A stretch of 64,000 nucleotides of DNA from BQOK01 sp048388525 (lineage in GTDB: Bacteria > Bacillota > Clostridia > Oscillospirales > Ruminococcaceae): positions 22,369-86,368 of the forward strand of contig NZ_DBGCTQ010000035.1 of the NCBI RefSeq assembly GCF_048388525.1, in the 5' to 3' direction. Below, piece after piece: positions 25,971 through 34,961 of the stretch. Each line of letters opens with the position of its first letter. Within the stretch, counting starts at the first letter, position 1. A program made the translations under genes and the position numbers. The notes beneath the pieces were generated by a model. That model searched no databases. It was given only the letters and a program-made list of their open reading frames with translations, and was not told the DNA's origin.

Positions 25971-27812
25971 ATGAAAAAGATCAAAAAGTCGGCAAAGTTT
26001 TGGCTGTGTATCGCCCTGGCGCTGTGCCTGATCAGCGCACTGGGGGCGTCGCTCATCCAAAGCGATTTCGGCCGGGTGACTGTGAAGGACCTGCGGTTTG
26101 AAACGGCCTCCGGGCATCAGATGAGCGCGCTGCTCTTTGTGCCGGACACCGCCACAGCGGAAAACCCGGCGCCCACCATTATTTGCAGCCACGGCTGGTA
26201 CAACAACCGCGAGATGCAGGATCTGAACTATGTGGAATACGCCCGCCGCGGTTTTGTGGTGCTTTCCATCGACATGTACGGCCACGGCAATTCTGACGAT
26301 TTGCCTGCCGGCGACTGGTGGAAGCCGGAGAACAACGCCAACGGCATGTACGACGCGGTGCAGATGATGGCGGGCCTGCCCTTTGTGGACGCCAGCCGCA
26401 TCGGCGTGACCGGGCATTCCAACGGCGCGCTGGCCAGCCGCACCGCCGTTCTGCTGGACAACGAGGCCGAAACGCCGCTGATTGCCGCGGCGCTGCTGGT
26501 TTCCAACGACGCAGTGTACAAAAACGACGAGGACCAGTATTACAACATGTTCCGCAGCCGGGACGCCGGCATCGTGGCCTGCCAGTACGACGAGTTCTTC
26601 CACCGGGTCAAGCAGGCAGACGGCAGCCGCAGCGCCCCCCGCGACTATATCCACCAGGCGACGGCCCAGTCTTTCCTGCATTTTGGGCAGGACCCAACGG
26701 GCCTGGAAGAGCGCAGCAGCTACACCCTTTACAAAGAAAATGTGGACGGCCAGGAGGCCATCCGCGTGATCTACAACCCGGAACAGATCCACCCCTGGGC
26801 CCACTTCTCCGGCACCGTGGTCGCTTCCAGCCTGGAATTCTTTGACAACGCGCTGGGGGCCCCCAAGGCCATTCCCTACACCAGCCAGGTGTGGCAGTGG
26901 AAAGCGGCCTTCAACTTCCTGGGCCTTTTGGGGATTGCGATCCTTCTGGTCAGCCTGACCAAGGTCCTGGTGGGCACAAAGGCATTTGCGGGCCTGAAAG
27001 CCGACAAGGAAGTGCTGCCCGCCCCCGCCCTGAGCGGCAAGGCGAAGATGTGGTTCTGGGTCAGCAGCGCGCTGGCAACCATTTTCAGCTTCTGTGTGTA
27101 CATGTTCGGCTACGGCCCCATTGGCAAAATGCTGCCCTCGTTCATGCATCAGTCCCCGCCCTGGTTCATCGGCGTGTGGGCGGCCCTGTGCGGCCTGTTT
27201 GGGCTGCTGCTGGTCTGGATCGGCAGCAAGGTTACGGGCGTAAAGGCGGACTGCCAGGCCAACGGCGTTAAGATCGGCGGCAAAAAACTGGGGCTGACCG
27301 TTCTGCTGGCGCTCATTGTGGTGGCGGCCGCTTATGGGCTGGTGTTCGCGGCGGACTTTTTCTTCAAGACGGATTTCCGGCTGTGGGTGCTGACCCTGAA
27401 AGCCTTCACCGTGAGCAAGCTGCCCATCATTCTGTGCTACCTGCCCCTGTTCCTTTTGTACTACGTGCCCAACAGCATTGTGATCAACAGCTACAACTAC
27501 TTTGAGATGGGCAAAAAGCCCTGGGTGAACACGGCGGTGAACGCGGTGTTCAACGCCCTGGCCAGTGCCATTATGATCGTGGTCATGTACAGCTGCTTCC
27601 GCATTACCGGGCACCTGCCCAACGAGTTCTTCCCCAATTTCGGCGGCAGCATCATTGGCATTTGGCTGTTCCCCGTGGTTGTTATCCTGCCGCTGGCGGC
27701 TGTGGTTTCGCGCAAGATCTTCAAGGAAACCCGCAACCCCTATCTGGCGGGCATTATCATGGCGGTGATGGTTACCATTATGAGCTGCACCAATACCCTG
27801 ACGCAGCTGTGA
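25971..27812 (+). CDS. membrane protein with alpha/beta hydrolase domain
   Basis: 613 residues from ATG 25971 with a full AAAGGAGGAAAAC ribosome site. It has an N-terminal membrane helix (FWLCIALALCLISALGA), then a dienelactone-hydrolase-like domain with TIICSHGWYNNREMQ (oxyanion hole) and nucleophile elbow GVTGHSNGALAS (Ser near residue 149). His of a catalytic triad may be in EQIHPWAHFS. From about residue 310 there are seven or so membrane helices. The hydrolase faces outward by topology. The substrate is unknown; an ester or lipid-like compound is possible. Divergent from marR-glpP. Confidence 0.8.
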   Translation: MKKIKKSAKFWLCIALALCLISALGASLIQSDFGRVTVKDLRFETASGHQMSALLFVPDTATAENPAPTIICSHGWYNNREMQDLNYVEYARRGFVVLSIDMYGHGNSDDLPAGDWWKPENNANGMYDAVQMMAGLPFVDASRIGVTGHSNGALASRTAVLLDNEAETPLIAAALLVSNDAVYKNDEDQYYNMFRSRDAGIVACQYDEFFHRVKQADGSRSAPRDYIHQATAQSFLHFGQDPTGLEERSSYTLYKENVDGQEAIRVIYNPEQIHPWAHFSGTVVASSLEFFDNALGAPKAIPYTSQVWQWKAAFNFLGLLGIAILLVSLTKVLVGTKAFAGLKADKEVLPAPALSGKAKMWFWVSSALATIFSFCVYMFGYGPIGKMLPSFMHQSPPWFIGVWAALCGLFGLLLVWIGSKVTGVKADCQANGVKIGGKKLGLTVLLALIVVAAAYGLVFAADFFFKTDFRLWVLTLKAFTVSKLPIILCYLPLFLLYYVPNSIVINSYNYFEMGKKPWVNTAVNAVFNALASAIMIVVMYSCFRITGHLPNEFFPNFGGSIIGIWLFPVVVILPLAAVVSRKIFKETRNPYLAGIIMAVMVTIMSCTNTLTQL

Positions 27813-27948
27813 TCTGCCACAGCACGGGCGGAGCCTGGCCCCGCCCGTGCTGCTTCCCCGGAATAGCGTGAAACAATTAACAAATTGCCCGCGCGGGTTT
27901 TGGCGAATTTGCACAAAGATTTGCCCCGAAATTGGGGCGCTTTACGGC

Positions 27949-27977
27949 TTGCTTTTTCCGGCTCCACGGCATAAAAT
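27949..27977 (+). promoter_or_regulatory. promoter for the EEP-glp operon
   Basis: TTGCTT at 27949-27954, 17-base spacer, TAAAAT at 27972-27977, about 160 bases before the EEP start codon. Confidence 0.6.
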
Positions 27978-28050
27978 AACAATAGAAAAAGTGCGGGCTA
28001 CCGGCCCGTTCATGAAAACGGTTCGGTTTTACCGGCATTTCTGTTAGAGC

Positions 28051-28103
28051 AAAGAGCAACGGAAAGGCGCCAGCGACGGCGTGTTTCGGTTGCTCTTTTT
28101 TTG
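28051..28103 (+). promoter_or_regulatory. leader terminator of the glycerol operon (candidate GlpP target)
   Basis: AAAGAGCAACGGAAAGGCGCC pairs, with two or three mismatches, with GGCGTGTTTCGGTTGCTCTTT and is followed by a T-run. It lies between the promoter and the first gene, about 30 bases before the start codon. This is the layout of a B. subtilis glpD-type antitermination leader; GlpP binding is inferred. Confidence 0.6.
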
Positions 28104-28135
28104 CCTCTGGCCGGGCCGCAACAGGAGGAAAAAGC

Positions 28136-29251
28136 ATGAAAAAACACAGGGGAGCAAGGCGCGTGCTCATTGCGCTGGGCATTTTGCTGCTGGCGCTGGT
28201 GCTGGCGGTGGGCGGCTATGTGGGCTATATGCAGTGGCAGTATTACCGCATCCCCGACCACACGGCCCTGGAGGTGCAGGATCCGGCGGCGGGCGCGCTT
28301 TCGGCGGGCACGGAATACACCGCGCTGACCTACAACATCGGGTTCGGGGCCTACGGGCCGGACTACAGCTTTTTTATGGACACCGGCGTGATGGCGGACG
28401 GCACCCCCGTGCAGGGCAAATACGGCAAGGCCATCAGCAAAGAGGCCGTGCTGGCACACACAAGCGGTGCGCTGGAGGTGCTGCAAAAGCAGCAGGCGGA
28501 TTTTATGCTGCTGCAGGAGGTGGACGTGAAGGCCGACCGCAGCTACAAGGTGGACCAGACGGAGCTTTTGCGCCGGGGCCTGGCGGGCTACGGCTCGGTG
28601 TTTGCGAACAACTTCCACTCGGCGTATCTGTTTTACCCCTTCAACGACCCGCACGGCGCGGTGGACGCGGGGCTTTTGACCTTCAGCCGCCACGAGGTGG
28701 CGGGGGCCGAGCGGCGCAGTTACCCGGTGGACGACAGCTTTATTGTGAAATTCACAGACCTGGACCGCTGCTTTGCGGTGCTGCGCGTGCCGGTGGAAAA
28801 CGGCAGGGAGCTGGTGCTGATCAACAGCCACATGTCCGCCTACGACGCGGGGGGCACCGTCCGCGCCCGGCAGCTGGAGCTTTTGAACAGCGTGCTGAGC
28901 GAGGAATACGCAAAGGGCAACTATGTGATCGTGGGGGGCGACTTCAACCACGCGCTGGGGGAAACGGCGCCCACCGCCTTTGAGAGCCAGCAGCAGTTCC
29001 CGGCCTGGGTGTTCCAGCTTACGGACAGTGATCTGGCCGAGGGCTTTTCGATTGTGACGGCGCAGAACGAGACCGAGGTGCCCACCTGCCGCACGGCGGA
29101 CATCCCCTGGCAGAAGGGCGTGAACTATACCACGGTGCTGGACGGGTTCATCGTTTCGGCGAACGTGAAGGCCACGGCCGAGAACCTGGACACCGACTTT
29201 GCATACAGCGACCACAACCCGGTGCGGCTGCGCTTTGCGCTGGAGCCCTGA
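28136..29251 (+). CDS. membrane-anchored endonuclease/exonuclease/phosphatase-family protein
   Basis: 371 residues: a short basic N-terminus, one membrane or signal helix (VLIALGILLLALVLAVGGYVGYM), then an EEP-fold domain. Active-site motifs are present: LTYNIGFGAYGP, MLLQEVDV (catalytic Glu), LINSHMSAYD (His), VIVGGDFNHALG (Asp, Asn) and the closing AYSDHNPVRLRF (Asp-His). The protein is therefore an exported Mg-dependent phosphodiesterase. It lies only 32 bases before the glycerol-3-phosphate dehydrogenase gene, so it may release glycerol, glycerol phosphate or a lipid head group outside the cell. That substrate is inference. Confidence 0.82.
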   Translation: MKKHRGARRVLIALGILLLALVLAVGGYVGYMQWQYYRIPDHTALEVQDPAAGALSAGTEYTALTYNIGFGAYGPDYSFFMDTGVMADGTPVQGKYGKAISKEAVLAHTSGALEVLQKQQADFMLLQEVDVKADRSYKVDQTELLRRGLAGYGSVFANNFHSAYLFYPFNDPHGAVDAGLLTFSRHEVAGAERRSYPVDDSFIVKFTDLDRCFAVLRVPVENGRELVLINSHMSAYDAGGTVRARQLELLNSVLSEEYAKGNYVIVGGDFNHALGETAPTAFESQQQFPAWVFQLTDSDLAEGFSIVTAQNETEVPTCRTADIPWQKGVNYTTVLDGFIVSANVKATAENLDTDFAYSDHNPVRLRFALEP

Positions 29252-29283
29252 CGGGAAAGAGGATAAGGAGGCAGACAAAAAAG

Positions 29284-30723
29284 ATGGTAGATGTTGCGAT
29301 CATCGGCTGCGGCGTGATTGGCGCGGCCACCGCATACCACCTGGCCCGGCGGCAGGCGTCGGTGCTAATTCTGGAGGCGGAAAACGATGTGGCCATGGGG
29401 ACCACCAAGGCCAACAGCGCCATTCTGCACGCGGGATACGACCCCGAGCCGGGCACCCTGATGGCACAGCTGAACGTGCGGGGCAGCGCCATGGCAAAAA
29501 GAATCTGCGCGGAGCTGGACGTGCCCTACAAGCAGATCGGCAGCCTGGTGCTTGCGTTCTCAGACGAGGAGCTGGGCCACCTGCAAAAGCTGTTTGAAAA
29601 CGGCACGGCGAATGGGGTGCCCGGCCTTGCGCTGCTGGGCACAGAGGAGACCCTGGCGCTGGAGCCGAACCTTTCGCCCGCGGTGCTGGGGGCGCTGCAC
29701 GCGCCCAGCGCGGCCATTGTGAGCCCCTGGGAATACGCGCTGGCCATGGCGGAGAACGCGGTGCAGAACGGGGCCGAGCTGCACCTGGAGACCCGGGTGA
29801 CCGGCCTTTCGGCCACCGAAACGGGCTGGCGGATCGAGACGACAAAGGGCGTGTTCGAGGCGCGGTATGTGGTGAACGCGGCGGGCGTGCAGGCGGGCGA
29901 AGTGCACGAGCTGGCAGCCCCCGCGGCGTTCGCATCCCGGCCGAGCCGGGGCGAATATTACCTGCTGGACAAAGCCGAGGGCGGGCGTGTGGGGCATGTG
30001 ATCTTCCAATGCCCCACCAAGGCGGGCAAGGGGGTGCTGGTGGCGCCCACCGTGCACGGCAACCTGATCGTGGGGCCCAACGCCGAGGATATCCCGGACG
30101 GGGGCGACACCGCCAACACCGCCGCGGGCCTTGCCTTTGTGGCGGCCGCGGCCAAAAAGAGCGTGCCGGGGGTGGACCTGCGGGCCTCGATCCGCAACTT
30201 TGCGGGGGTGCGGGCGGTGACCGACCAGAGCGATTTCATCATCGGCTGGGCGGCGCCCCGTATGCTGGACCTGGCAGGCATGAAGAGCCCCGGGCTTTCG
30301 GCCGCAGCCGCGGTGGGCGAGACCGCCGTGACCCTGCTGGAAGCAGACGGCCTGCCCCTGCCCGAAAAGCGGCAGGTGGTGAGCAGCCGCAAGAAATTCC
30401 GCTTTAAAGAGCTGACCGGCCCGGAAAAAGCGGCGCTGATCGCCGAGCAGCCGGCTTACGGGCGGGTGATCTGCCGGTGTGAGACAGTGACCGAGGGCGA
30501 GATCACGGCGGCCTGCCGCACGCCCATTCCGCCCCGCAGCATCGACGCGGTGAAACGGCGCACCAACGCCGGCATGGGCCGGTGCCAGGGCGGTTTTTGC
30601 GGCCCGCGGGTGATGGAGATTTTGTGCCGCGAGCTGGGCTACGACCCGCTGCAGGTGCCCCAGGACCAGGCGGGCGCTGCGGTGCTGGTGGGCAGGACGA
30701 AACAAGGAGGGCGCGAGGCATGA
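29284..30723 (+). CDS. glpA: anaerobic glycerol-3-phosphate dehydrogenase, GlpA-like FAD subunit
   Basis: 479 residues. An N-terminal FAD-binding motif, VAIIGCGVIGAATAYHLARR, and NSAILHAGYDPEPGTLMAQLN are typical of DAO-fold glycerol-3-phosphate dehydrogenases. A C-terminal BFD-like [2Fe-2S] domain has cysteines in ICRCETVTEGEI and MGRCQGGFCGP. It oxidises glycerol-3-phosphate to dihydroxyacetone phosphate. It overlaps the next gene by ATGA and is followed by a second flavoprotein, DUF1667 and glycerol kinase, the usual Clostridia arrangement. Sequence alone would also allow a general FAD oxidoreductase. Confidence 0.88.
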   Translation: MVDVAIIGCGVIGAATAYHLARRQASVLILEAENDVAMGTTKANSAILHAGYDPEPGTLMAQLNVRGSAMAKRICAELDVPYKQIGSLVLAFSDEELGHLQKLFENGTANGVPGLALLGTEETLALEPNLSPAVLGALHAPSAAIVSPWEYALAMAENAVQNGAELHLETRVTGLSATETGWRIETTKGVFEARYVVNAAGVQAGEVHELAAPAAFASRPSRGEYYLLDKAEGGRVGHVIFQCPTKAGKGVLVAPTVHGNLIVGPNAEDIPDGGDTANTAAGLAFVAAAAKKSVPGVDLRASIRNFAGVRAVTDQSDFIIGWAAPRMLDLAGMKSPGLSAAAAVGETAVTLLEADGLPLPEKRQVVSSRKKFRFKELTGPEKAALIAEQPAYGRVICRCETVTEGEITAACRTPIPPRSIDAVKRRTNAGMGRCQGGFCGPRVMEILCRELGYDPLQVPQDQAGAAVLVGRTKQGGREA

Positions 30724-31988
30724 GCGAAAACCTGTACGACGTGATCGTGGTGGGCGGCGGCCCGGCGGGCCTGGCTGCCGCGCTGAAGGCCCGGGAAGAG
30801 GGCGCGCAGCGCGTGCTGATTTTGGAGCGCGACAAGGAGCTGGGCGGCATTTTGAACCAGTGCATCCACAACGGGTTCGGGCTGCATTATTTTAAAGAGG
30901 AGCTGACCGGCCCCGAGTACGCGGGGCGGTTCATTGAGCAGCTGCAGGGCAGCGGCATTGAGATAAGCGCCGACACCATGGTGCTGGAGATCACCCAGGG
31001 GCGCCAGGTGCACGCGGTGAGCAAGGCGGGCGGCTACCGGGTGTACGAGGCGGGGGCCATTGTGCTGGCCATGGGCTGCCGGGAGCGCACCCGGGGGGCC
31101 ATCGGCATTCCGGGAACGCGGCCGGCGGGCGTGTTTACCGCCGGCACGGCGCAGCGGTATGTGAACATGGAGGGCTATATGGTGGGCCGCAGGGTGCTGA
31201 TCCTGGGCTCGGGTGACATTGGGCTGATTATGGCCCGCCGCATGACCCTTGAGGGGGCGAAGGTGCTGGCCTGCGTGGAGGTGATGCCCTATTCCGGGGG
31301 CCTGAACCGAAACATTGTGCAGTGCCTGCACGACTATGACATCCCGCTGTACCTTTCGCACACCATTGTGGACATCCAGGGCAAGGACCGGGTGGAAAAG
31401 GCCGTGGTGGCACAGGTGGACGAAAACCGCCGGCCGATCCCCGGCACCGAGATGGAGTTCGAGTGCGACACCATTCTGCTGAGCGTGGGACTGATCCCGG
31501 AGAACGAGCTGACCCGCACGGCGGGCATCCAGATGGACGGGCGCACCAACGGCGCGGTGGTGTATGAGAACATGGAGACCAGCGCCCCGGGTATTTTTGC
31601 CTGCGGCAATGTGGTGCATGTGCATGACCTGGTGGACTATGTGACCGCCGAGAGCCAGAGGGCCGGCGCGGCCGCGGCGCGGTTTGCCCTGGGGCAGAAA
31701 AACGGGGACGAGGCGCTGGAGCTGGTGAACGGCGAGGGCGTTTCGTACACGGTGCCCCAAAGGGTGCGGCTTTCCGGCGTGGAAAAGGCCGTGGAGGTAT
31801 TCTTCCGGGTGCGGCGGGTGTACGAGGGGGATCTGAGGATCGTGGCGGCGAGCGGCGGCGAGCAGCTGGCGGCCTATAAGCGGGAGCACCTGGCCCCCGG
31901 CGAGATGGAGCACATCGCCCTGCCCAAGGTGCTTTTGCAGCGGGCCAAAGGCCCGGTGACCATTTCCATCCAGGAGGCGGCAAAATGA
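30720..31988 (+). CDS. FAD/NAD-linked oxidoreductase of the glycerol operon
   Basis: 422 residues from ATG 30720, overlapping the glpA stop. Two Rossmann dinucleotide folds are seen: VIVVGGGPAGLAAALKAREE at the N-terminus for FAD and VLILGSGDIGLIMARRM in the middle for NAD(P). GIFACGNVVHVHDLVDYV near the C-terminus is the second FAD contact. No redox CxxC motif of thioredoxin reductases is present. It probably passes electrons from the GlpA-like subunit to NAD(P). The order glpA, this gene, DUF1667 and glpK is common in gut Firmicutes. Confidence 0.88.
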   Translation: MSENLYDVIVVGGGPAGLAAALKAREEGAQRVLILERDKELGGILNQCIHNGFGLHYFKEELTGPEYAGRFIEQLQGSGIEISADTMVLEITQGRQVHAVSKAGGYRVYEAGAIVLAMGCRERTRGAIGIPGTRPAGVFTAGTAQRYVNMEGYMVGRRVLILGSGDIGLIMARRMTLEGAKVLACVEVMPYSGGLNRNIVQCLHDYDIPLYLSHTIVDIQGKDRVEKAVVAQVDENRRPIPGTEMEFECDTILLSVGLIPENELTRTAGIQMDGRTNGAVVYENMETSAPGIFACGNVVHVHDLVDYVTAESQRAGAAAARFALGQKNGDEALELVNGEGVSYTVPQRVRLSGVEKAVEVFFRVRRVYEGDLRIVAASGGEQLAAYKREHLAPGEMEHIALPKVLLQRAKGPVTISIQEAAK

Positions 31989-32329
31989 AAGAACTGATCT
32001 GCATCGTGTGCCCCAAGGGCTGCCACCTGAAGGTGGACGAGGAGCACGGCTGGGCCGTGAGCGGAAACAGCTGTGAAAAGGGCGCGGAATATGGTAAAAT
32101 CGAGTTGACGAACCCCACCCGGGTGATCACCAGCACGGTGGAGGTGGCGGGCGGGGCGCACCCCCGCTGCCCGGTGAAAACCGACCGGCCGATCCCCAAA
32201 GGGCTGATCTTTGAGGCCATGAAGACCCTGGACGGCCTTGTGCTGGAAGCGCCGGTGGCGCTGGGCCAGGTGGTGGTAAAAAACGTGTGCGGCACCGGGG
32301 CCGATTTTGTGGCTACCCGCAGCCTGTAA
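31985..32329 (+). CDS. DUF1667 redox subunit
   Basis: 114 residues, overlapping the previous stop by ATGA. Cysteine pairs CIVCPKGC, GNSCEKG, RCPVK and NVCGTG suggest an Fe-S or redox centre. DUF1667 proteins accompany GlpA-like dehydrogenases and are thought to act as a third, electron-transferring component. The exact cofactor is unknown. Coupled translation with both neighbours supports a stable complex. Confidence 0.85.
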   Translation: MKELICIVCPKGCHLKVDEEHGWAVSGNSCEKGAEYGKIELTNPTRVITSTVEVAGGAHPRCPVKTDRPIPKGLIFEAMKTLDGLVLEAPVALGQVVVKNVCGTGADFVATRSL

Positions 32330-32339
32330 GGAGGAGCGA

Positions 32340-33836
32340 ATGAGTACGAAATACATTCTGGCGCTGGACCAGGGAACCACCAGCAGCAGGGCGATTTTGT
32401 TTGACCAGGATCAGAACATTGTGGAGATGACCCAGCGGGAATTCACCCAGATCTACCCCAAGGAGGGCTGGGTGGAGCACGACCCCATGGAGATCTGGTC
32501 CAGCCAGTACGGCGTGATGATGGAGGTGGTGGCCCGCAGCGGCGTGGACGCAAAGGACATTGCGGCCATTGGCATTACCAACCAGCGCGAGACCACCATT
32601 GTGTGGGACAAGGAGACCGGCCGCCCCATTTACAACGCCATTGTGTGGCAATGCCGCCGCACCGCGCCCATCATTGACGAACTGCTGGAAAAGGGATATG
32701 GCGAGACCATCCGCAAAAAGACCGGGCTTGTGCCGGACGCCTACTTTTCCGGCAGCAAGATCAAATGGATTTTGGATCAGGTGCCCGGCAGCCGCGAGCG
32801 GGCCGCTAGGGGCGAGCTTTTGTTCGGCACGGTGGACACCTGGCTGGTGTGGAAGCTGACCGGCGGCACGGCCCATGTGACCGACCGCACCAACGCCTCG
32901 CGCACCATGATCTACAACATTGACACCCTGGACTGGGACGACGAGCTGCTGGCCATGCTGGACATCCCCCGGGCCATGCTGCCCCAGGTGCGATCTTCCA
33001 GCGAGGTGTACGGCTATGCCAGCGTGGGCGGCGTGGACGTGCCGGTGGCGGGCATTGCGGGCGACCAGCAGGCGGCTTTGTTTGGCCAAGGCTGCTTTGA
33101 GGCGGGCCAGGCAAAGAACACCTACGGCACCGGCTGCTTTTTGCTGATGAACACCGGCGAAAAGCGCCACCAGAGCGAGAACGGCCTGCTGACCACCATT
33201 GCCGCCACCCTGAAGGACGAGCCGGTGCAGTATGCCCTGGAGGGCAGCGTGTTTGTGGGGGGCGCGGTGATCCAGTGGCTGCGGGACGAGATGCGCTTTT
33301 TCACCGAGAGCCGGGACGCCGAGTACTATGCGCAGAAGGTGCCCGACACGGGCGGTGTGTACCTGGTGCCCGCGTTCACGGGGCTGGGCGCGCCCCATTG
33401 GGACATGTACGCCCGCGGCTGCATTGTGGGGCTGACCCGCGGCACCCGGCGCGAGCACATCATCCGCGCCGCACAGGAATCCATCGCGTACCAGTCGGCC
33501 GACCTTGTGGAGGCAATGGAAAAGGACACGGGCCTGCCCATCACCGAGCTGCGGGTGGACGGCGGCGCCTCGCGCGACCGCTTTTTGATGCAGTTCCAGG
33601 CCGATATCCTGCACAAGGAGGCCCGGCGGCCCATGATCCGCGAGACCACGGCCCTGGGCGCGGCGTACTTAGCCGGGCTTGCCACCGGTGTGTGGCAGAG
33701 CACCAAGGAGATCAGCCGTTTGTGGAGCTGCGACGTGACCTTTGCCCCCAAAATGGAAGAGGAAAAGCGCCGCGCCCTGCTGGGCAAATGGCACAAGGCT
33801 GTGGGCCGCAGCCTGGACTGGGAAGAGCACGATTGA
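32340..33836 (+). CDS. glpK: glycerol kinase
   Basis: Phosphorylates glycerol with ATP to glycerol-3-phosphate. 498 residues from ATG 32340 behind AAGGAGGAGCGA. FGGY-kinase motifs are all present: LDQGTTSSRAILFD at the N-terminus, NAIVWQCRRT, GTVDTWLVWKLTGG, VAGIAGDQQAALFGQ and the C-terminal RVDGGASRDRFLMQFQADIL. His in GEKRHQSENGLLTT is the site used for PTS (HPr) activation in Firmicutes GlpK. It completes the glycerol operon and is followed by a terminator. Confidence 0.96.
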   Translation: MSTKYILALDQGTTSSRAILFDQDQNIVEMTQREFTQIYPKEGWVEHDPMEIWSSQYGVMMEVVARSGVDAKDIAAIGITNQRETTIVWDKETGRPIYNAIVWQCRRTAPIIDELLEKGYGETIRKKTGLVPDAYFSGSKIKWILDQVPGSRERAARGELLFGTVDTWLVWKLTGGTAHVTDRTNASRTMIYNIDTLDWDDELLAMLDIPRAMLPQVRSSSEVYGYASVGGVDVPVAGIAGDQQAALFGQGCFEAGQAKNTYGTGCFLLMNTGEKRHQSENGLLTTIAATLKDEPVQYALEGSVFVGGAVIQWLRDEMRFFTESRDAEYYAQKVPDTGGVYLVPAFTGLGAPHWDMYARGCIVGLTRGTRREHIIRAAQESIAYQSADLVEAMEKDTGLPITELRVDGGASRDRFLMQFQADILHKEARRPMIRETTALGAAYLAGLATGVWQSTKEISRLWSCDVTFAPKMEEEKRRALLGKWHKAVGRSLDWEEHD

Positions 33837-33922
33837 GCGGCCTGGGATAAAACACAAACAGGGGACCGGTGCAAAATGAAATTGTGATAGCAAATTGGAT
33901 AAAAAACAGTTTTCCAAGAAAT

Positions 33923-33971
33923 AAAACGCCTTTGAAACCGGTTTTTATAACCAGATTCAAAGGTGTTTTTG
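33923..33971 (+). terminator. terminator after glpK
   Basis: AAAACGCCTTTGAA pairs with TTCAAAGGTGTTTT, followed by a T-run. It marks the end of the GC-rich core block before the island. Confidence 0.8.
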
Positions 33972-34260
33972 TGTGGCCTTTTAGGACACTATTTTGTAAT
34001 GGATTCGTTTTCTTTTGTGTTAATTGCAAAGAGCTTCTTTGAATGCTGCGGGGACGTTTTTCACGGCAGGAGTGCTAATGCCTAGAGAAATTCAGAATGT
34101 GTGGCATGTACCAATCATAGCCTGATAAATTCAGTTTTGCGTATTTTAGACATATTTAGTTTCTAAATAATTTATAAAGTGCTCACCGGCCAGGTTGCCA
34201 TCGAAAGGAATTGCCTATGAACAGTAAGAAAATTATCAGTACTGCTAACACAGAAACCAT
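33972..34260. other. AT-rich intergenic left edge of the RiPP island
   Basis: No family-recognisable gene. A 29-codon open frame on the + strand (34217-34306, with AAAGGAA upstream) overlaps the 3' end of the protease gene in antisense and is not supported further. Composition changes from GC-rich to AT-rich here. No flanking repeat or att-like duplication was found by eye. Confidence 0.45.
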
Positions 34261-34959
34261 TCAAAAAATTCTTGATGGTTTATTTCTGGAAAGGGTGGAC
34301 AAATAATCAGATATAGAAAAATTTGATGAATTGGATTCGGAAAAAATCAGCTCTGATGCAATGCTTGCCGTGATAACAGGCGTTGCAAAGCTATTACTGC
34401 TCTTTACATCGAAATAAGAACCATTATGCTTTAAAAGAGAATGAGCAGAAGAGGCTGCAAATCTGATTTTGCCGTCTTGGTTTGATAAAATATAAAATTG
34501 GCCTGATTTGAGAGAAGGATCACAAACTACGCTAATAGCTCCGGGGAAATCGGCGGGAATTGTATAAGTGTGCGTGTTTGACACACTTGCGACAACGTAA
34601 CAACCAGAGTGAATAACTTCATTAAACGACTGCAAAAGAAAATTTGTATCAGATTTTAGAACGCTTCCAATACTGAGATGTACGATGCTAATGTGATGTG
34701 AAACGCACCAACGCAGTGCTAAAGCGAGGTTATTAATGTTTGCACATGGATTGCCCGGTGAAAAAATATTTAAATTTACAAGATTAACTGTTGAAACATA
34801 GTTTTTGATGATAGCACTACAAATGGTGGAATGGGTAAGGTGTCCGCAATGCGGAGTACAGCGCTTTATGGTGTTATTAACTTCATAATAATCAAAAGTA
34901 TCAATGGCCTTGAAAACGTTTTGATTGACGTCATCGTCAATAATGGCGATAGAAATCAT
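34261..34959 (-). CDS. subtilisin-like S8 peptidase of the RiPP cluster
   Basis: 232 residues without a signal peptide, a minimal subtilase. The catalytic set can be seen: Asp in SIAIIDDDVN (residues 8-10), His in CGHLTHSTI (His 40), the oxyanion Asn in ASVSNTHTY and Ser in SNSFATPVITASIA (Ser 190). All core motifs are more divergent than in secreted subtilisins. It is the last gene of the minus-strand cluster, two bases after the ABC transporter. A role in removing the precursor's leader peptide in the cytoplasm is inferred, since the ABC transporter has no C39 protease domain. Confidence 0.75.
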   Translation of the reverse strand: MISIAIIDDDVNQNVFKAIDTFDYYEVNNTIKRCTPHCGHLTHSTICSAIIKNYVSTVNLVNLNIFSPGNPCANINNLALALRWCVSHHISIVHLSIGSVLKSDTNFLLQSFNEVIHSGCYVVASVSNTHTYTIPADFPGAISVVCDPSLKSGQFYILSNQDGKIRFAASSAHSLLKHNGSYFDVKSSNSFATPVITASIASELIFSESNSSNFSISDYLSTLSRNKPSRIF

Positions 34960-34961
34960 AT

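Noticed and set aside
33972..34260. Attachment site or insertion sequence at the island edge
   Set aside because: No tRNA gene, direct repeat shared with the right edge near 45.6 kb, or transposase could be found by eye.
34217..34306. 29-codon + strand frame with an AAAGGAA upstream, as a second precursor peptide
   Set aside because: It has no cysteines, overlaps the protease gene in antisense and has no promoter or terminator of its own. It cannot be excluded as a gene remnant.
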